A DNA stretch of 64,000 nt, taken from the NCBI RefSeq assembly GCF_023156505.1, contig NZ_JALNMJ010000005.1, forward strand, positions 62,001 through 126,000, in the 5' to 3' direction. Source of the stretch: Roseibium sediminicola. GTDB lineage: Bacteria; Pseudomonadota; Alphaproteobacteria; Rhizobiales; Stappiaceae. Positions 21,300 to 31,022 of this stretch are shown here, piece after piece. Position 1 is the first letter of the stretch. Each line of letters opens with the position of its first letter. A program made the position numbers and the translations under genes. The notes beneath the pieces were generated by a model. It was not told where the DNA came from and made no database searches. It was given only the letters and a program-made list of their open reading frames with translations.

Positions 21300-21767
21300 T
21301 CACCCGCGTCCGCGATAAGGCGCCACGCCCTGTTCCGGGATCCAGACACCCTCAGGGGCCGGGCCGGTCTGGTAGAAGACGTCGATCGGGATACCGCCGC
21401 GCGGGTACCAGTAGCCGCCGATGCGGAGCCATTCCGGATCGAGCAGATCGACGAGGCGTTTGCCGATGGAAACCGTGCAGTCCTCATGGAAAGCGCCGTG
21501 ATTGCGGAACGATCCGAGGAACAGTTTCAGCGACTTGCTCTCCACCAGAAAATCCCGGGGCACGTAGTCGATCACCAGATGGGCAAAGTCCGGCGCGCCG
21601 GTGATCGGGCAGAGCGAGGTGAATTCCGGGGCGACGAACCGGACCATGTAGCCGGTGCCCGCCTGCGGGTTCGGCACCTTTTCCAGAACGGCCTTGTCCG
21701 GATCGTCGGGAAGCTCGGTGGAGGACCCGAGCTGGGTCAGGTTTTCATAGATGCTCTTGTCGGACAT
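21300..21767 (-). CDS. queF: NADPH-dependent 7-cyano-7-deazaguanine reductase QueF
   Basis: QueF reduces preQ0 to preQ1 in queuosine biosynthesis. The 155-residue protein is the short unimodular type, with nucleophile Cys53 in [12 protein letters not shown] and the catalytic Asp60. The NADPH/substrate segment [16 protein letters not shown] contains the QueF signature glutamate. It lies on the same strand as queC-queD-queE but separated from them by a repeat-filled gap of about 320 bp. Confidence 0.95.
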   Translation of the reverse strand: MSDKSIYENLTQLGSSTELPDDPDKAVLEKVPNPQAGTGYMVRFVAPEFTSLCPITGAPDFAHLVIDYVPRDFLVESKSLKLFLGSFRNHGAFHEDCTVSIGKRLVDLLDPEWLRIGGYWYPRGGIPIDVFYQTGPAPEGVWIPEQGVAPYRGRG

Positions 21768-21786
21768 TTTCTCTATCCCAAAAAGA

Positions 21787-21895
21787 CCTCATCCTGAGGA
21801 GGACCGTCAGGTCCGTCGCGAAGGATGGGCCGCTTGTTCCTGTATGTGCCGCCGATCCTTCGAGACGCCGCTGACGCGGCTCCTAAGAATGAGGC
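21787..21895. repeat. Palindromic intergenic repeat, family A copy
   Basis: CTCATCCTGAGGAGGACC on the left and CTCCTAAGAATGAG on the right, with CGAAGGAT/ATCCTTCG inside. Upstream of queF on its strand. Confidence 0.75.
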
Positions 21896-21939
21896 TGCTG
21901 GTAACGTTTGATCGTTCGAAACGTACCTTCCTCACAATC

Positions 21940-22068
21940 GTCATCCCGGACGGAGCACAGCGGAGATCCGGGATCGGAGAGCCGAGCGCCTATCGGTTCT
22001 GACGCATCCCGGACGACAGGTTGGTGGCTCTCCGGTCCCGGTTCGCGCTGCGCTTGACCGGGGTGACG
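21940..22068. repeat. Palindromic intergenic repeat, family B copy 3
   Basis: GTCATCCCGGACGGAGCACA at the left end and GCTTGACCGGGGTGAC at the right end, inverted relative to each other. It sits directly after the queE stop and fills the rest of the queF-queE gap. Confidence 0.75.
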
Positions 22069-22085
22069 ATGGTGAGGTTTTCCCT

Positions 22086-22814
22086 TTAAACGCCGCGCAG
22101 ATTGCCCCAGAGCATCGTGTGCAGCTGGGGCAGCACGGTGGCGGCGTACCATTGGTCCTTGGTGACCCGATCGACCAGCCAGCGCATCCGCTCCAGGATG
22201 CCGGTCATGTCGATCGAGCTGTCGCTCGTCTCGGCCTGCGGTGGCGTGTGGTTGCCCGGCTGCAGGTAACAGCTCAGGCCCGGATAACGTTCCGCGACGT
22301 CGCGGGCATAGGCATAATCGGCCTCGTCGAAGACCACGACCTTCAGCACGGTCTGGGTGTCCGGCCCGGCGGCCTCGACACATTCGGCGAGCTTCTGCCA
22401 GTCGGTCGCCATGCCTGAGGAGGGTGGTTTCGGGCTCAGGGTCAGGACGTCAAGCCTGGAAAACCAGTCTTTGGCGAGGCTGCCCTGGGTTTCCAGTGCA
22501 AAGCGATAGCCTTCCCCGCGGCCGAGATCGATCAGGTCGCCAAGAGGCTGGATCGCGGGATTGCCGCCCGAGAGCGACACCATCAGCGGCCGTCCGCCGG
22601 AGAGGATCTCGATCTGCATCAGGATCGCTTCCGGTGTCATCGGGCACCATTCGTCCCGATAGGCACTGTCGACCGCGTGCAGCGTGTCGCACCAAGTGCA
22701 GCGATAGTCGCAGCCGCCGGTGCGCACAAAGACGGTGGGCTGGCCGATCAGGGCGCCTTCGCCCTGGATCGTCGGCCCGAAGATCTCGTTGACCCTTATG
22801 AGTTCGCTGGTCAT
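22086..22814 (-). CDS. queE: 7-carboxy-7-deazaguanine synthase QueE
   Basis: QueE is a radical SAM enzyme that contracts 6-carboxytetrahydropterin to 7-carboxy-7-deazaguanine. The cluster-binding Cys-x3-Cys-x2-Cys motif is at Cys35, Cys39 and Cys42 (GCDYRCTWC), preceded by the QueE-type GPTIQGEG substrate segment. The 242-residue form starts at the ATG at 22814, which overlaps the queD stop by four bases; a longer upstream reading would intrude far into queD. Confidence 0.95.
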   Translation of the reverse strand: MTSELIRVNEIFGPTIQGEGALIGQPTVFVRTGGCDYRCTWCDTLHAVDSAYRDEWCPMTPEAILMQIEILSGGRPLMVSLSGGNPAIQPLGDLIDLGRGEGYRFALETQGSLAKDWFSRLDVLTLSPKPPSSGMATDWQKLAECVEAAGPDTQTVLKVVVFDEADYAYARDVAERYPGLSCYLQPGNHTPPQAETSDSSIDMTGILERMRWLVDRVTKDQWYAATVLPQLHTMLWGNLRGV

Positions 22815-23194
22815 GCCGCACGCGCCCCCGGATAGGTCAGAGGACGGAATTCGGCGCAGGTCTTCGGCGTTTCCTTGACCCGCACGGCGGAGGTTTCCGG
22901 CCAGCGCTGGCGGCACCAATTGTAAAAGTAGCGCGCCATGGTCTCGGCGGTCACGCAGTCGTCGCCAAGCACGTCATTCAGATGCCGATGGTCGAGCGTG
23001 TCGTCGATGAAGCGCTTGAACTCGCCAAGTTCGCGATAGTCGCGCACGAAGCCAATGCTGTTCAATTCATCGGACATCAGCTCGACCTCGACCACGTAAT
23101 TGTGGCCATGGAGCCGCGCGCAGGGATGATCCTCGCCAAGTCCCAGGATCTGGTGGCTGGCGGAGAAGTGGAATTCCTTGGTGATCCTAAACAT
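22811..23194 (-). CDS. queD: 6-carboxy-5,6,7,8-tetrahydropterin synthase QueD
   Basis: QueD converts dihydroneopterin triphosphate to 6-carboxytetrahydropterin. The 127-residue PTPS-fold protein has the zinc histidines in FSASHQ and ARLHGHNY and the catalytic segment LDHRHLND. It overlaps queC by eight bases and queE by four, forming one transcription unit. Confidence 0.95.
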   Translation of the reverse strand: MFRITKEFHFSASHQILGLGEDHPCARLHGHNYVVEVELMSDELNSIGFVRDYRELGEFKRFIDDTLDHRHLNDVLGDDCVTAETMARYFYNWCRQRWPETSAVRVKETPKTCAEFRPLTYPGARAA

Positions 23195-23876
23195 CGCAGG
23201 CCTCCTTCCAGAACTCCGCGTCCACGTATGTGGTCGGGTCGATGCCTCCGGCGAGGTGAAACGCCTCGCGCCGTTCGACGCAGGTGCCGCAGCGCCCGCA
23301 GTGCTCTTCGCCGCCCTTGTAGCAGGACCAGGTCTGCCGGTAATCGACGCCGAGCTTCAGGCCTTCCCTGGCGATCTCCGCCTTGGAGACATGCACATAA
23401 GGCGTATAGAGCCTGATCTCGCCGAGACCTTCCAGCGCGTGGCGCTGCATTTCCTCGAAGCTTTCGGTGAAGGCCGGGCGGCAGTCCGGATAGATGAAAT
23501 GATCGCCGCCGTGAACCGCGGTCGCAACCGCCTCGGCTCCGCGCGAGGCGGCAATGCCATAGGCGATGGTCAGCATGATCGCGTTGCGGTTGGGCACCAC
23601 GGTGATCTTCATGGTGTCTTCGGCATAATGCCCGTCCGGCACGTCCAGATCATCGGTCAGCGCCGAGCCGGTCAGCTGGCGGCCGATATTGGAAATGTCG
23701 ATCAGGATAAATTCGGTGTTGAGCGTTTCGGCACAGGCCTTCGCATAGTCCAGCTCCTTCTTGTGGCGCTGGCCATAGTCGAAGGAGATCAGGCCGATCA
23801 GCTCATGGTCTTGCGCGATTTTGTGCGCAAGGGTGACGGAATCCATTCCGCCGGAACAGATGACAAGTGTTTTCAA
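23187..23876 (-). CDS. queC: 7-cyano-7-deazaguanine synthase QueC
   Basis: QueC makes preQ0 from 7-carboxy-7-deazaguanine with ATP and ammonia. It has 229 residues, the PP-loop SGGMDS (8-13) and a C-terminal zinc site with four cysteines in SCYKGGEEHCGRCGTC. It is the first gene of the queC-queD-queE operon. Its leader contains two adjacent hairpins described separately. Confidence 0.96.
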   Translation of the reverse strand: MKTLVICSGGMDSVTLAHKIAQDHELIGLISFDYGQRHKKELDYAKACAETLNTEFILIDISNIGRQLTGSALTDDLDVPDGHYAEDTMKITVVPNRNAIMLTIAYGIAASRGAEAVATAVHGGDHFIYPDCRPAFTESFEEMQRHALEGLGEIRLYTPYVHVSKAEIAREGLKLGVDYRQTWSCYKGGEEHCGRCGTCVERREAFHLAGGIDPTTYVDAEFWKEACDV

Positions 23877-24258
23877 CGTTGGTCCCTTGTTTTCGCTGTT
23901 GAACGCCCGTTGCGACGCTCGTCACCGGGTAGGCTGCGACCGGTGGTTCCCGTCAGGGAACGGCGCGCCTTGTAGCAGGTTCTGGCGAAAAGGGAAGAGT
24001 GAGGCTCGACAAGAAGACAAACCTCAACCGTCGTCATCCCCGCCAAGCGCAGTGCAGATCGGGGCTGTTGGCTCCCGAGGCGGTGATGAGTGGGAGGGCG
24101 GCGCGGATTAGCGATGCCTCCTACGAATTGTTTTGCAGAGCTGCGACGTAGAATGGGGACGGTCTCAATCAGAGACGAAATGCACGCAATGAGTTGATGA
24201 CCGTCCAGTGTTTGAAGCCAAACCGGAAAGACCGGTGCATTGCAGTTGAACCGGTGCG
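23877..24258. other. queC leader and gene-free stretch
   Basis: No gene is seen here. On the queC side two adjacent stems are visible: ACCGG (23924-23928) with CCGGT (23940-23944), and TTCCC (23947-23951) with GGGAA (23956-23960). A degenerate family B repeat half (GTCATCCCCGCCAAGCGCAG) lies near 24034. The remainder up to the next stop shows nothing recognisable. Confidence 0.45.
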
Positions 24259-25005
24259 CTACAGTTGGAAATGGATGTGATCGTCATGCCGAGCCGCCCG
24301 GCAACCCTGGAACCGGATTTTCGGCGACGCGAGGCCGAGCTTCGAGGTGAGGTGCGGCTCCAGGAACAGTTTTCCAGTCCGAGGGTCAGCGGCGAGCCAG
24401 GCGACCGCAAAGCGGGTCCTTTCTGGTTCAATCTCAAGATCCGGCCAGAACGGCTGCAGAAAATCAAAGTCCCAGCGTAGGCTCAAAGCCGCGGACGGGC
24501 AGCTTGTCGGCCCTTGTTCAAAGGCGAAATAACCGATGGGCGAACGAGTTGCGCCTCGCAGATACCCGGACGCATCTTGATAATGAAAAGCAAGATCGAC
24601 TTTGCCGCCATCGTCGTGAGAGAGATGTGGCAATAACGGAAAGCCGTCGAAAAACGGGAAATTTGCATCCAGAACCAACGTTTGTGTTCGGGGATACCTG
24701 CTGTCTGTGGCTGCCGAGAGATCGTCCAAGATCGTTTTGATCTCAGGTGACACGTAGTTGCGGTTCAGGCCGCAATAGAGCCAGGACTGAACTTTGAGCG
24801 GACCATCGGAAAAACACGGCAGCGCCACCCGGCCGCTGACCGCCGGGGCCAGCCATATTGCCGAGACACTGAGGGCGGCATATGCGATCAGGAATGCAGG
24901 GACCCGCCGTTTGAAGGGCAGGGCGATGATCCAGGCAAGGCCACCCAGCTGCGTCAGCAGGGTGAGCAACAGGATCAGGCTCCCGTGCAGCAATGTTCGG
25001 AGCAA
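24259..25005 (-). CDS. Membrane-anchored protein with LAS/MepA-like metal motif
   Basis: The 248-residue protein has two N-terminal hydrophobic segments (about 7-29 and 36-56), then a probably periplasmic domain. That domain shows His130-x6-Asp137 (SHDDGGKVDLAF) and a C-terminal His243-x-His245 (HDDHIHFQL), matching the metal-ligand pattern of LAS-type (MepA/M15) peptidoglycan peptidases. The overall family is not recognised, and the ending at HIHFQL is unusually abrupt. A cell-wall hydrolase role is inference from the motif only. The gene is 12 bases downstream of the DUF429 gene. Confidence 0.75.
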   Translation of the reverse strand: MLRTLLHGSLILLLTLLTQLGGLAWIIALPFKRRVPAFLIAYAALSVSAIWLAPAVSGRVALPCFSDGPLKVQSWLYCGLNRNYVSPEIKTILDDLSAATDSRYPRTQTLVLDANFPFFDGFPLLPHLSHDDGGKVDLAFHYQDASGYLRGATRSPIGYFAFEQGPTSCPSAALSLRWDFDFLQPFWPDLEIEPERTRFAVAWLAADPRTGKLFLEPHLTSKLGLASPKIRFQGCRAARHDDHIHFQL

Positions 25006-25017
25006 TTCAGGTCTCCC

Positions 25018-25755
25018 TTACGCCCAGATCGCCATCCGGAGCCCACGCTCGTCCCGGCGATACGCTTCCGGAAACGGCTTTGCTTCCCCGAGAAAAATCC
25101 GTTCGGCAATCAGGCTGTTCGCGGCCGCATCCAGCAGGTCGTCCCGGCCGCAGCCGCGCGGCGGCTTCTGATCGAGGAACGCCCTCGGCAAGCCTTTTGA
25201 CACCAGAAGATCCCGGCGCTGGTCGAGCCCGTCCGGGTTGGCGCGGCTCTTGACCTTCTTGGGCAGGCTCATCTCGGCTTCGCCGTTCAGCCGCCAGAAG
25301 GCGAGTTCCGGGTGGACCTCATAGACACGAGCTTCCAGGACCGGGGTCATCAGGGCGTCGATTTCGCGGATTTTCGGGAACAGATAAAAACACTGTTTGG
25401 AAACTTTTTTCGGCGGCTGTGAGGTTCTTTCCGCCGTGGCGCAGGCTCGCCTGTAGTCCTCTTCGTAAACCGCCGCGCGCGAGGGCACCGTAAAGACTGA
25501 GGACTGGCGCATGCCGAGATGCTTGCGCGCCGCCTTTTCCGGGCCCCGGCCTTGTGGGCCAATGGTGTCGGGCAGGCCGATGGGCATGTCGACGGCGATG
25601 ACATCGAGATGCGGGACCCACGCGATACCATCGGCAAAGGTTGGAAACAGTTCCAGGCGCAGGTCAGCCGGGTCGTCGAGATTGCGCAGCACCGCAATCC
25701 AGCCGGCCTTGCAGCCGTCGACACCGGCGACCCAGATGCCGGCCCCGTCAGGCAC
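25018..25755 (-). CDS. DUF429 domain-containing protein
   Basis: The 245-residue protein matches the DUF429 pattern: GVDGCKAGWIAV near residue 11, IAVDMPIGLPD near residue 52, and a C-terminal GRDDLLDAAANSLIA segment. DUF429 proteins are predicted RNase H-like nucleases. It overlaps pdxY by eight bases, so the two are probably cotranscribed. Confidence 0.88.
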   Translation of the reverse strand: MPDGAGIWVAGVDGCKAGWIAVLRNLDDPADLRLELFPTFADGIAWVPHLDVIAVDMPIGLPDTIGPQGRGPEKAARKHLGMRQSSVFTVPSRAAVYEEDYRRACATAERTSQPPKKVSKQCFYLFPKIREIDALMTPVLEARVYEVHPELAFWRLNGEAEMSLPKKVKSRANPDGLDQRRDLLVSKGLPRAFLDQKPPRGCGRDDLLDAAANSLIAERIFLGEAKPFPEAYRRDERGLRMAIWA

Positions 25756-26644
25756 GGGCCTTTGCTTCCAGCACCCGGCGAGAGGTCACCAGCGCCATCG
25801 CCTTGACAACCGATTGCTGCTCCTCGGCGAAGAGAAGCTCATCCGCCCCCTTCTTGACGCTGCGGGCGACCAGCTCGAACACAGAGGCGGAGGCGCGTTT
25901 CAGGGCTTCCTCATCGTCGAGCCCGGCCATTCTGTTGCTTAAGAAAAGTCCGGCAATCAGGTCGCCGGTGCCATGCGGCGGGTTCTGGATGGCGGCGTGT
26001 TCGGCCGCGACGGCGCCGCGCGGGCCGGCCAGAAGGTTGGAGATGGCGTTGCGGCGCAGCGCCGGCGAGGAGGTCACCAGCACGCGTTCATTGCCAAGGA
26101 CACGTGCCGCGGCGAGCGCCTGCATTTCTGTCTCGACGTCACGGCCGGTCAGCCAGCCGAGTTCAAACGCGTTCGGGGTGACGATGTCGGCCAGCGGCAC
26201 CAGCTCGTCGCGGATCGCCTGGGCGGTGGATTTGGGGACATAAAGCGCGCCGCTGTCGCCATGGTGGTCGCCCATGACCGGATCGCAGAGATAAGGCGCG
26301 TCCGGATTGGCTGTTTTGACGGCCCTGACCAGTTCGGAGATCGGCCCCGCCTGGTCGGCATGCCCAAGATATCCGGTCATGATCGCGCCGATTTCGGCAA
26401 GTTTCGGGGACGCCGCCAGATCCGCGGCGATGGCGGCGAAATCGGTAGCGGGAGCGACGATCCGGGTGCCCTTGCCTTGGCCGGGATGCCAGGGCAGCAG
26501 GATGGTCGGCAGGAACCAGACGTCATGGCCGATCCGCTCCAGCGCGAAGGTCAGGCCACGGCCGCTGATGCCGCCGCGCACCACCTGCGAGGTGATCACA
26601 AGGACCGGCTTCTTCTGTGGCTCGGGTGCGCCCGGCTGCATCAT
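25748..26644 (-). CDS. pdxY: Pyridoxal kinase
   Basis: This ribokinase-fold kinase phosphorylates pyridoxal or pyridoxine in B6 salvage. In its 298 residues, the PdxY-type VRGGISGRG and GYLGHADQA segments precede the CDPVMGD motif and the catalytic HGTGDLIAG anion hole. It sits between ispG and DUF429 on the same strand, with short or overlapping junctions. Confidence 0.93.
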   Translation of the reverse strand: MMQPGAPEPQKKPVLVITSQVVRGGISGRGLTFALERIGHDVWFLPTILLPWHPGQGKGTRIVAPATDFAAIAADLAASPKLAEIGAIMTGYLGHADQAGPISELVRAVKTANPDAPYLCDPVMGDHHGDSGALYVPKSTAQAIRDELVPLADIVTPNAFELGWLTGRDVETEMQALAAARVLGNERVLVTSSPALRRNAISNLLAGPRGAVAAEHAAIQNPPHGTGDLIAGLFLSNRMAGLDDEEALKRASASVFELVARSVKKGADELLFAEEQQSVVKAMALVTSRRVLEAKARA

Positions 26645-26665
26645 GGGAGGTGTTCCTTGTGAGGC

Positions 26666-27934
26666 TCAGGCCGCGTCGGAGGAAGACTTGGCGCCGGTGC
26701 CGAAGCGTTTTTCGATATAGTCCAGCACCATCTGCTTGAATTCGTCGGCGATGCCGGGGCCACGCAATGTGGTGGCCTTTTCGCCGTCGATAAAGACCGG
26801 CGCGGACGGGGTTTCGCCGGTGCCGGGCAGGGAAATACCGATATCGGCATGTTTGGATTCACCCGGACCGTTGACGATGCAGCCCATCACCGCGACGTTG
26901 AGGCTTTCAACGCCCGGATACTGCTCGCGCCATTTGGGCATGGAGACCCGAATGTGGTCCTGGATGTCCTGGGCGAGTTCCTGGAAGGTCGTCGAGGTGG
27001 TGCGGCCGCAACCCGGGCAGGCGGCAACCACCGGCACGAAGGCGCGAAAACCCATCACCTGCAGAAGTTCCTGGGCAACCTGGACTTCCCGTGTTCGGTC
27101 CCCGCCCGGTTCCGGCGTCAGCGAGACGCGGATGGTGTCGCCGATGCCCTGCTGCAGCAGGATGCCCATGGAGGCGGCGGAGGAAACGATGCCCTTGGTG
27201 CCCATGCCGGCCTCGGTCAGGCCGAGATGAAGCGCGTAGTCGCAGCGGCGGGCGAGATCGGCATAAACGGCGATCAGGTCCTGGACCTGGCTGACCTTAG
27301 CCGAAAGGATGATCTTGTCCCTGCCCATGCCGAGCTTTTCGGCGCGTTCGGCGGACAGCAAGCCCGACTGGATGATCGCTTCGCGCATGACGGCGGCGGC
27401 GGAAACCGGCGTGTCGCTTGCCGCGTTTTCGTCCATCAGCTTGGTCAGGAGTTCCTGATCGAGCGAGCCCCAGTTGACGCCGATGCGGACGGGCTTGTCG
27501 TGTTTCAGCGCAATGTCGATGATCTGGGAAAACTGGGTATCGCGCTTGGCCTTGAAGCCGACATTGCCCGGATTGATGCGGTACTTGTCGAGCGCGGCGG
27601 CGCAGTCCGGATAGTCCTGCAGCAGCTTGTGGCCGATATAATGGAAATCGCCGACCAGCGGCACGTTGATGCCGATGCGCTCCAGCCGTTCCTTGATGCG
27701 GGGCACCTGCGCGGCAGCTTCCGCCCTGTCGACCGTAATGCGCACGATTTCCGAACCGGCGCGGGCGAGCGCGGCAACCTGGGCGACGGTTGAATCGGCG
27801 TCGGCCGTGTCGGTGTTGGTCATCGACTGGACGACGACCGGTGCGTCGCCACCCACGGTGACACTGCCGACCTTCACGCCGATGGAAGAACGGCGGGGCA
27901 GGGCTTTCGCGAAATCATCGATCATGACGGACAC
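26666..27934 (-). CDS. ispG: 4-hydroxy-3-methylbut-2-enyl diphosphate synthase (flavodoxin)
   Basis: IspG is the penultimate enzyme of the MEP isoprenoid pathway. The 422-residue protein has the TIM-barrel N-half (VQSMTNTDT near the start, VGDFHYI) and the C-terminal cluster domain with ACPGCGR and [10 protein letters not shown], which carry the three [4Fe-4S] cysteines. The GTG at 27934 and an ATG three codons inside (27925) are both plausible starts. Confidence 0.96.
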   Translation of the reverse strand: MSVMIDDFAKALPRRSSIGVKVGSVTVGGDAPVVVQSMTNTDTADADSTVAQVAALARAGSEIVRITVDRAEAAAQVPRIKERLERIGINVPLVGDFHYIGHKLLQDYPDCAAALDKYRINPGNVGFKAKRDTQFSQIIDIALKHDKPVRIGVNWGSLDQELLTKLMDENAASDTPVSAAAVMREAIIQSGLLSAERAEKLGMGRDKIILSAKVSQVQDLIAVYADLARRCDYALHLGLTEAGMGTKGIVSSAASMGILLQQGIGDTIRVSLTPEPGGDRTREVQVAQELLQVMGFRAFVPVVAACPGCGRTTSTTFQELAQDIQDHIRVSMPKWREQYPGVESLNVAVMGCIVNGPGESKHADIGISLPGTGETPSAPVFIDGEKATTLRGPGIADEFKQMVLDYIEKRFGTGAKSSSDAA

Positions 27935-28143
27935 CAGGGGTTTGAACGTTTGCCCTCCATATGAGGGAATTGCTTCCGGTTTTCCAGCGCATGATTAGGG
28001 TCTGCGGCGAAAAAGGGCAATGGCGCGAGGAGATTGTCACGCGCGTCTTGCCGTCCGTTCCATCATTGCGGTGCGCTGTTTCAGCGGGTAAGAGCTTCGC
28101 TGGAGGGCGGGGTGTTCCGCCGGTTTGGTATTGAGGCGCATAC

Positions 28144-28929
28144 ATGTTCAAGCGGTTGCTGACGGATTCCATTTCTCTCGTGTTCCAGAACCTGGACGCG
28201 GTGTTCAAGGTCTGCGGCACCTGGATCGCCATCCAGCTGATCCTGTCTTTCATCGTGCTCTTCACCGTGGGGGCCATCGACGGGACAATCGATCCCAGCA
28301 CACTCGGACCGGGCGCAGCGCTCCTGTTGCTGCTTAATTTCACGGTGGCCATCCTGGCCGCGGCTTCGATTGCCGTTGCCTGGCACCGGTTCGCGATGCT
28401 TGGAGAGCGTCCGCCTGCATTGTTCGCGCGGTTCGGCGGCTTGGAGGCTCGTTTCCTGTGGAAGATGGTGCAGCTGATGCTGATCGCCATTGTGGTTGTG
28501 GTGCCCGTGATTGTTGTGTTTTCAGTTGTCGGCGGAGCGCTTCCCCTACCGGTTGCCATGAGCGGGCTTTTCGCAGTGCTCCTGTTCTTGGTCCTGCCGC
28601 ACTTGATGCGGCTGAACCTGGTGCTGCCTGCGACCGCGCTCGAGCGCCCGCTCGGGTTTCAGGAAGCCCACCGGATTTCCAAAGGGCTCGGCTGGCGCAT
28701 GCTCTGGGCCGTCATCGTGTTGTCCTTGCCATTCTCACTGGCGGGTCTTGCGATCGAATACGTCCTCTCGCTGACCGGCGCGGGACTGCCGCTGATCCTC
28801 GTTCAGGTCAAGGTCATGGTCCTGAACGTGCTGTTGCAGATCCTGCTGACCGTTCTGAGCCTCTCCGTGATCACGGCCGGCTACCGGATAGCCATGGAAA
28901 AGTCGGTCGAGCCGCAAATCTTCGATTGA
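28144..28929 (+). CDS. Multi-pass membrane protein
   Basis: The 261-residue protein has about six hydrophobic helices and a segment LPATALERPLGFQEAHRISK followed by GLGWRML near residue 185. The same arrangement occurs in the next gene, and more loosely in the three tandem membrane proteins near 2-4.6 kb (GLGRSA...EYRWPI). It is the first of two co-directional paralogues. Function unknown. Confidence 0.75.
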   Translation: MFKRLLTDSISLVFQNLDAVFKVCGTWIAIQLILSFIVLFTVGAIDGTIDPSTLGPGAALLLLLNFTVAILAAASIAVAWHRFAMLGERPPALFARFGGLEARFLWKMVQLMLIAIVVVVPVIVVFSVVGGALPLPVAMSGLFAVLLFLVLPHLMRLNLVLPATALERPLGFQEAHRISKGLGWRMLWAVIVLSLPFSLAGLAIEYVLSLTGAGLPLILVQVKVMVLNVLLQILLTVLSLSVITAGYRIAMEKSVEPQIFD

Positions 28930-29051
28930 GTGGCATCAATCCGGGTTACCTTCCGGCCGAGCAGCCGGGACGGTCTGATCTTGTGACAGGCGCTGGCGCG
29001 ACAGCCTAAAATCGGTATCCTGCCCCGGCAAAGACAAGCTTGGGGCATCAT

Positions 29052-29939
29052 ATGTTTCTCACCGTTCTGGAACGGTCGCTTTCACTGGCGCAGCACAATA
29101 TCGGCACGCTGTTCCGGACCGGCTGGGCCTATATCCTGCTGCTGGCCGCCCTGAATTTTGCCATCGGTGCATCGCTGATGCCCGAAAGCGGTTTCAAGAC
29201 CGTTTCCTACATGACCGAACCGGTCGCGACCGCCGACGAAGGCGCGCTCCGGACGCTGGCCGGGATTGCCAATCTCCTGATCGGCTTTTCCATTGCCATT
29301 GCCTATGTCCGCCGCATTCTGATCGGCGCAAATGACTTTCCGATCGCCTTCGGGACCCGGACGGTGCGGGTGATCGTCTATCAGATCGTGCTTAGCCTGA
29401 TCGGCCTGCTGTCACTGATTCCGCTGATCATCATCGCCTCTATCATCGCCGCGCTCACCGCCGGTTTCGGCCTGCTGCTGCTGTTTCTGGCGCCCTTTGT
29501 GGTTTTGATGGTGGTTCAGAAGTTTTCCGTGGTTCTGCCGGCGGCGGCCGTCGACGACCCGCTGACCTTGAAGGAAAGCTGGCATGCGACCCGGGGGCTC
29601 GGCTGGGCAATGGCCTTTGCCGCCCTGGTGATGAGCCTTCTGGCAGGCGCTCTGGTCGGGGTCTGGGCGCTGGTGCTGTGGATGAGCGACGGCCTGTTGC
29701 CGGCGAGCCTCCTCTGGCAACAGATCCGCTCTGCGGTGTTTCCCATGGGCACGATGCTGATCTTTGTCTGGATCTTCGCCAGCCTGCACGGCACGTTTTA
29801 CGGCCTGATCCGGGAACGGTTCGCGGAGAAACTGGGGCTTCGAAACGAAGACCTGGCCAAGGTCGAAGCCAGCCGCAGCGACGCGCGCGCCCGGGCGCAG
29901 AAGGCGCTGGACGGGGCGCAACGCATGAAGCGGCGCTGA
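29052..29939 (+). CDS. Multi-pass membrane protein, paralogue of preceding gene
   Basis: The 295-residue form starting at the ATG at 29052 has about six hydrophobic helices, the segment LPAAAVDDPLTLKESWHATR and GLGWAM near residue 185, then a charged C-terminal tail (about 260-295) rich in Arg, Ala and Lys. It is about 120 bases downstream of its paralogue. An upstream in-frame TTG at 29040 adds four residues without a better ribosome binding site. Function unknown. Confidence 0.75.
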   Translation: MFLTVLERSLSLAQHNIGTLFRTGWAYILLLAALNFAIGASLMPESGFKTVSYMTEPVATADEGALRTLAGIANLLIGFSIAIAYVRRILIGANDFPIAFGTRTVRVIVYQIVLSLIGLLSLIPLIIIASIIAALTAGFGLLLLFLAPFVVLMVVQKFSVVLPAAAVDDPLTLKESWHATRGLGWAMAFAALVMSLLAGALVGVWALVLWMSDGLLPASLLWQQIRSAVFPMGTMLIFVWIFASLHGTFYGLIRERFAEKLGLRNEDLAKVEASRSDARARAQKALDGAQRMKRR

Positions 29940-29990
29940 TTTCTTCCAGAGTTGGCCGACGAAATCCGAAGAGGCTACCTCTCCCAATCC

Positions 29991-30096
29991 GTCATCCTGA
30001 GGAGCCACGCAGTGGCGTCTCGAAGGATCGGCCGCTTGTTCCAGAGTGTGCAGCCGGTCCTTCGAGACGCGCGCGGGGCGCGCTCCTCAGGATGAG
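29991..30096. repeat. Palindromic intergenic repeat, family A copy
   Basis: GTCATCCTGAGGAGCCACGC on the left, GCGCTCCTCAGGATGAG on the right, with CTCGAAGGATCGGCC and GGTCCTTCGAGACG inside. Located between the membrane protein and bdh. Confidence 0.8.
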
Positions 30097-30234
30097 GCTG
30101 ATTGTGTGGCAGGGATCGAGCAGAAGACGGACTGTCGACCTTACAGCCAATCACTTTTCGCGAGTTCGATGTTGCAGTGCGGCGAGAACTGGTCAACTCT
30201 GTGCCGAAATATCCAAATCCGGGAGATCGTCAAA

Positions 30235-31017
30235 ATGCTTGCCAACAAAACCGCCGTCGTCACCGGCTCCACCTCCGGCATTGGTCTGGGCTGCGCCCGT
30301 GCCTTCGCGGAAAAGGGAGCCAATGTCGTCATCAACGGACTGGGCGATGCGGATGAGATCGAAAAGACTCGCGCCGCCATCGAGACCGATTACGGCGTGC
30401 GCTGCATCTATTCTCCCGCCAACATGCTGAAGGGCGACGAGATCGCCGGCATGATCGCCGACGCGGAAAAGGAGTTCGGCAGCGTCGACATCCTGGTGAA
30501 CAATGCCGGCATCCAGTTCGTCTCTCCGGTCGACGAATTCCCGATCGACAAATGGGATGCCATCATTGCGATCAACCTGACCTCAGCCTTTCACGCGATC
30601 CGCGCGGCTCTGCCGGGCATGAAGAAAAACGGCTGGGGCCGGATCATCAATACGGCCTCCGCCCACGCCCTGGTGGCCTCGCCCTATAAATCCGCCTATG
30701 TCGCCGCCAAACACGGCATTGCCGGCCTGACCAAGACCGTCGCGCTGGAAGTGGCGCAGCAGGGCATCACGGTCAACGCCATCTGCCCGGGCTATGTCTG
30801 GACTCCGCTGGTCGAGGCGCAGATCCCCGACACGATGAAGGCCCGCAACATGACCGAGGAGCAGGTCAAGAACGATGTGATGCTGGCGGCTCAGCCGACC
30901 AAGAAATTCGTCACCATCGAGCAGGTGGCCGGCTACGCCGTGTTCCTGTGCTCCGACACAGCATCGTCGATCACCGGTTCCATCCTGCCGATTGATGGCG
31001 GCTGGACGGCGCACTGA
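30235..31017 (+). CDS. bdh: 3-hydroxybutyrate dehydrogenase
   Basis: This short-chain dehydrogenase oxidises (R)-3-hydroxybutyrate to acetoacetate in polyhydroxybutyrate turnover. It has 260 residues, the cofactor motif GSTSGIGLG, NNAGIQFV, the catalytic Tyr-x3-Lys in SAYVAAKHG, and the typical ending ITGSILPIDGGWTAH. The ATG at 30235 follows GGGAGA and begins exactly at the family N-terminus, so a longer upstream reading is rejected. Confidence 0.92.
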   Translation: MLANKTAVVTGSTSGIGLGCARAFAEKGANVVINGLGDADEIEKTRAAIETDYGVRCIYSPANMLKGDEIAGMIADAEKEFGSVDILVNNAGIQFVSPVDEFPIDKWDAIIAINLTSAFHAIRAALPGMKKNGWGRIINTASAHALVASPYKSAYVAAKHGIAGLTKTVALEVAQQGITVNAICPGYVWTPLVEAQIPDTMKARNMTEEQVKNDVMLAAQPTKKFVTIEQVAGYAVFLCSDTASSITGSILPIDGGWTAH

Positions 31018-31022
31018 TCCTT

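Noticed and set aside
23877..23990. Signal recognition particle RNA or known preQ1 riboswitch
   Set aside because: The hairpins lack the GGAA/AGCAG apical motif of the SRP RNA and the known preQ1 consensus loops.
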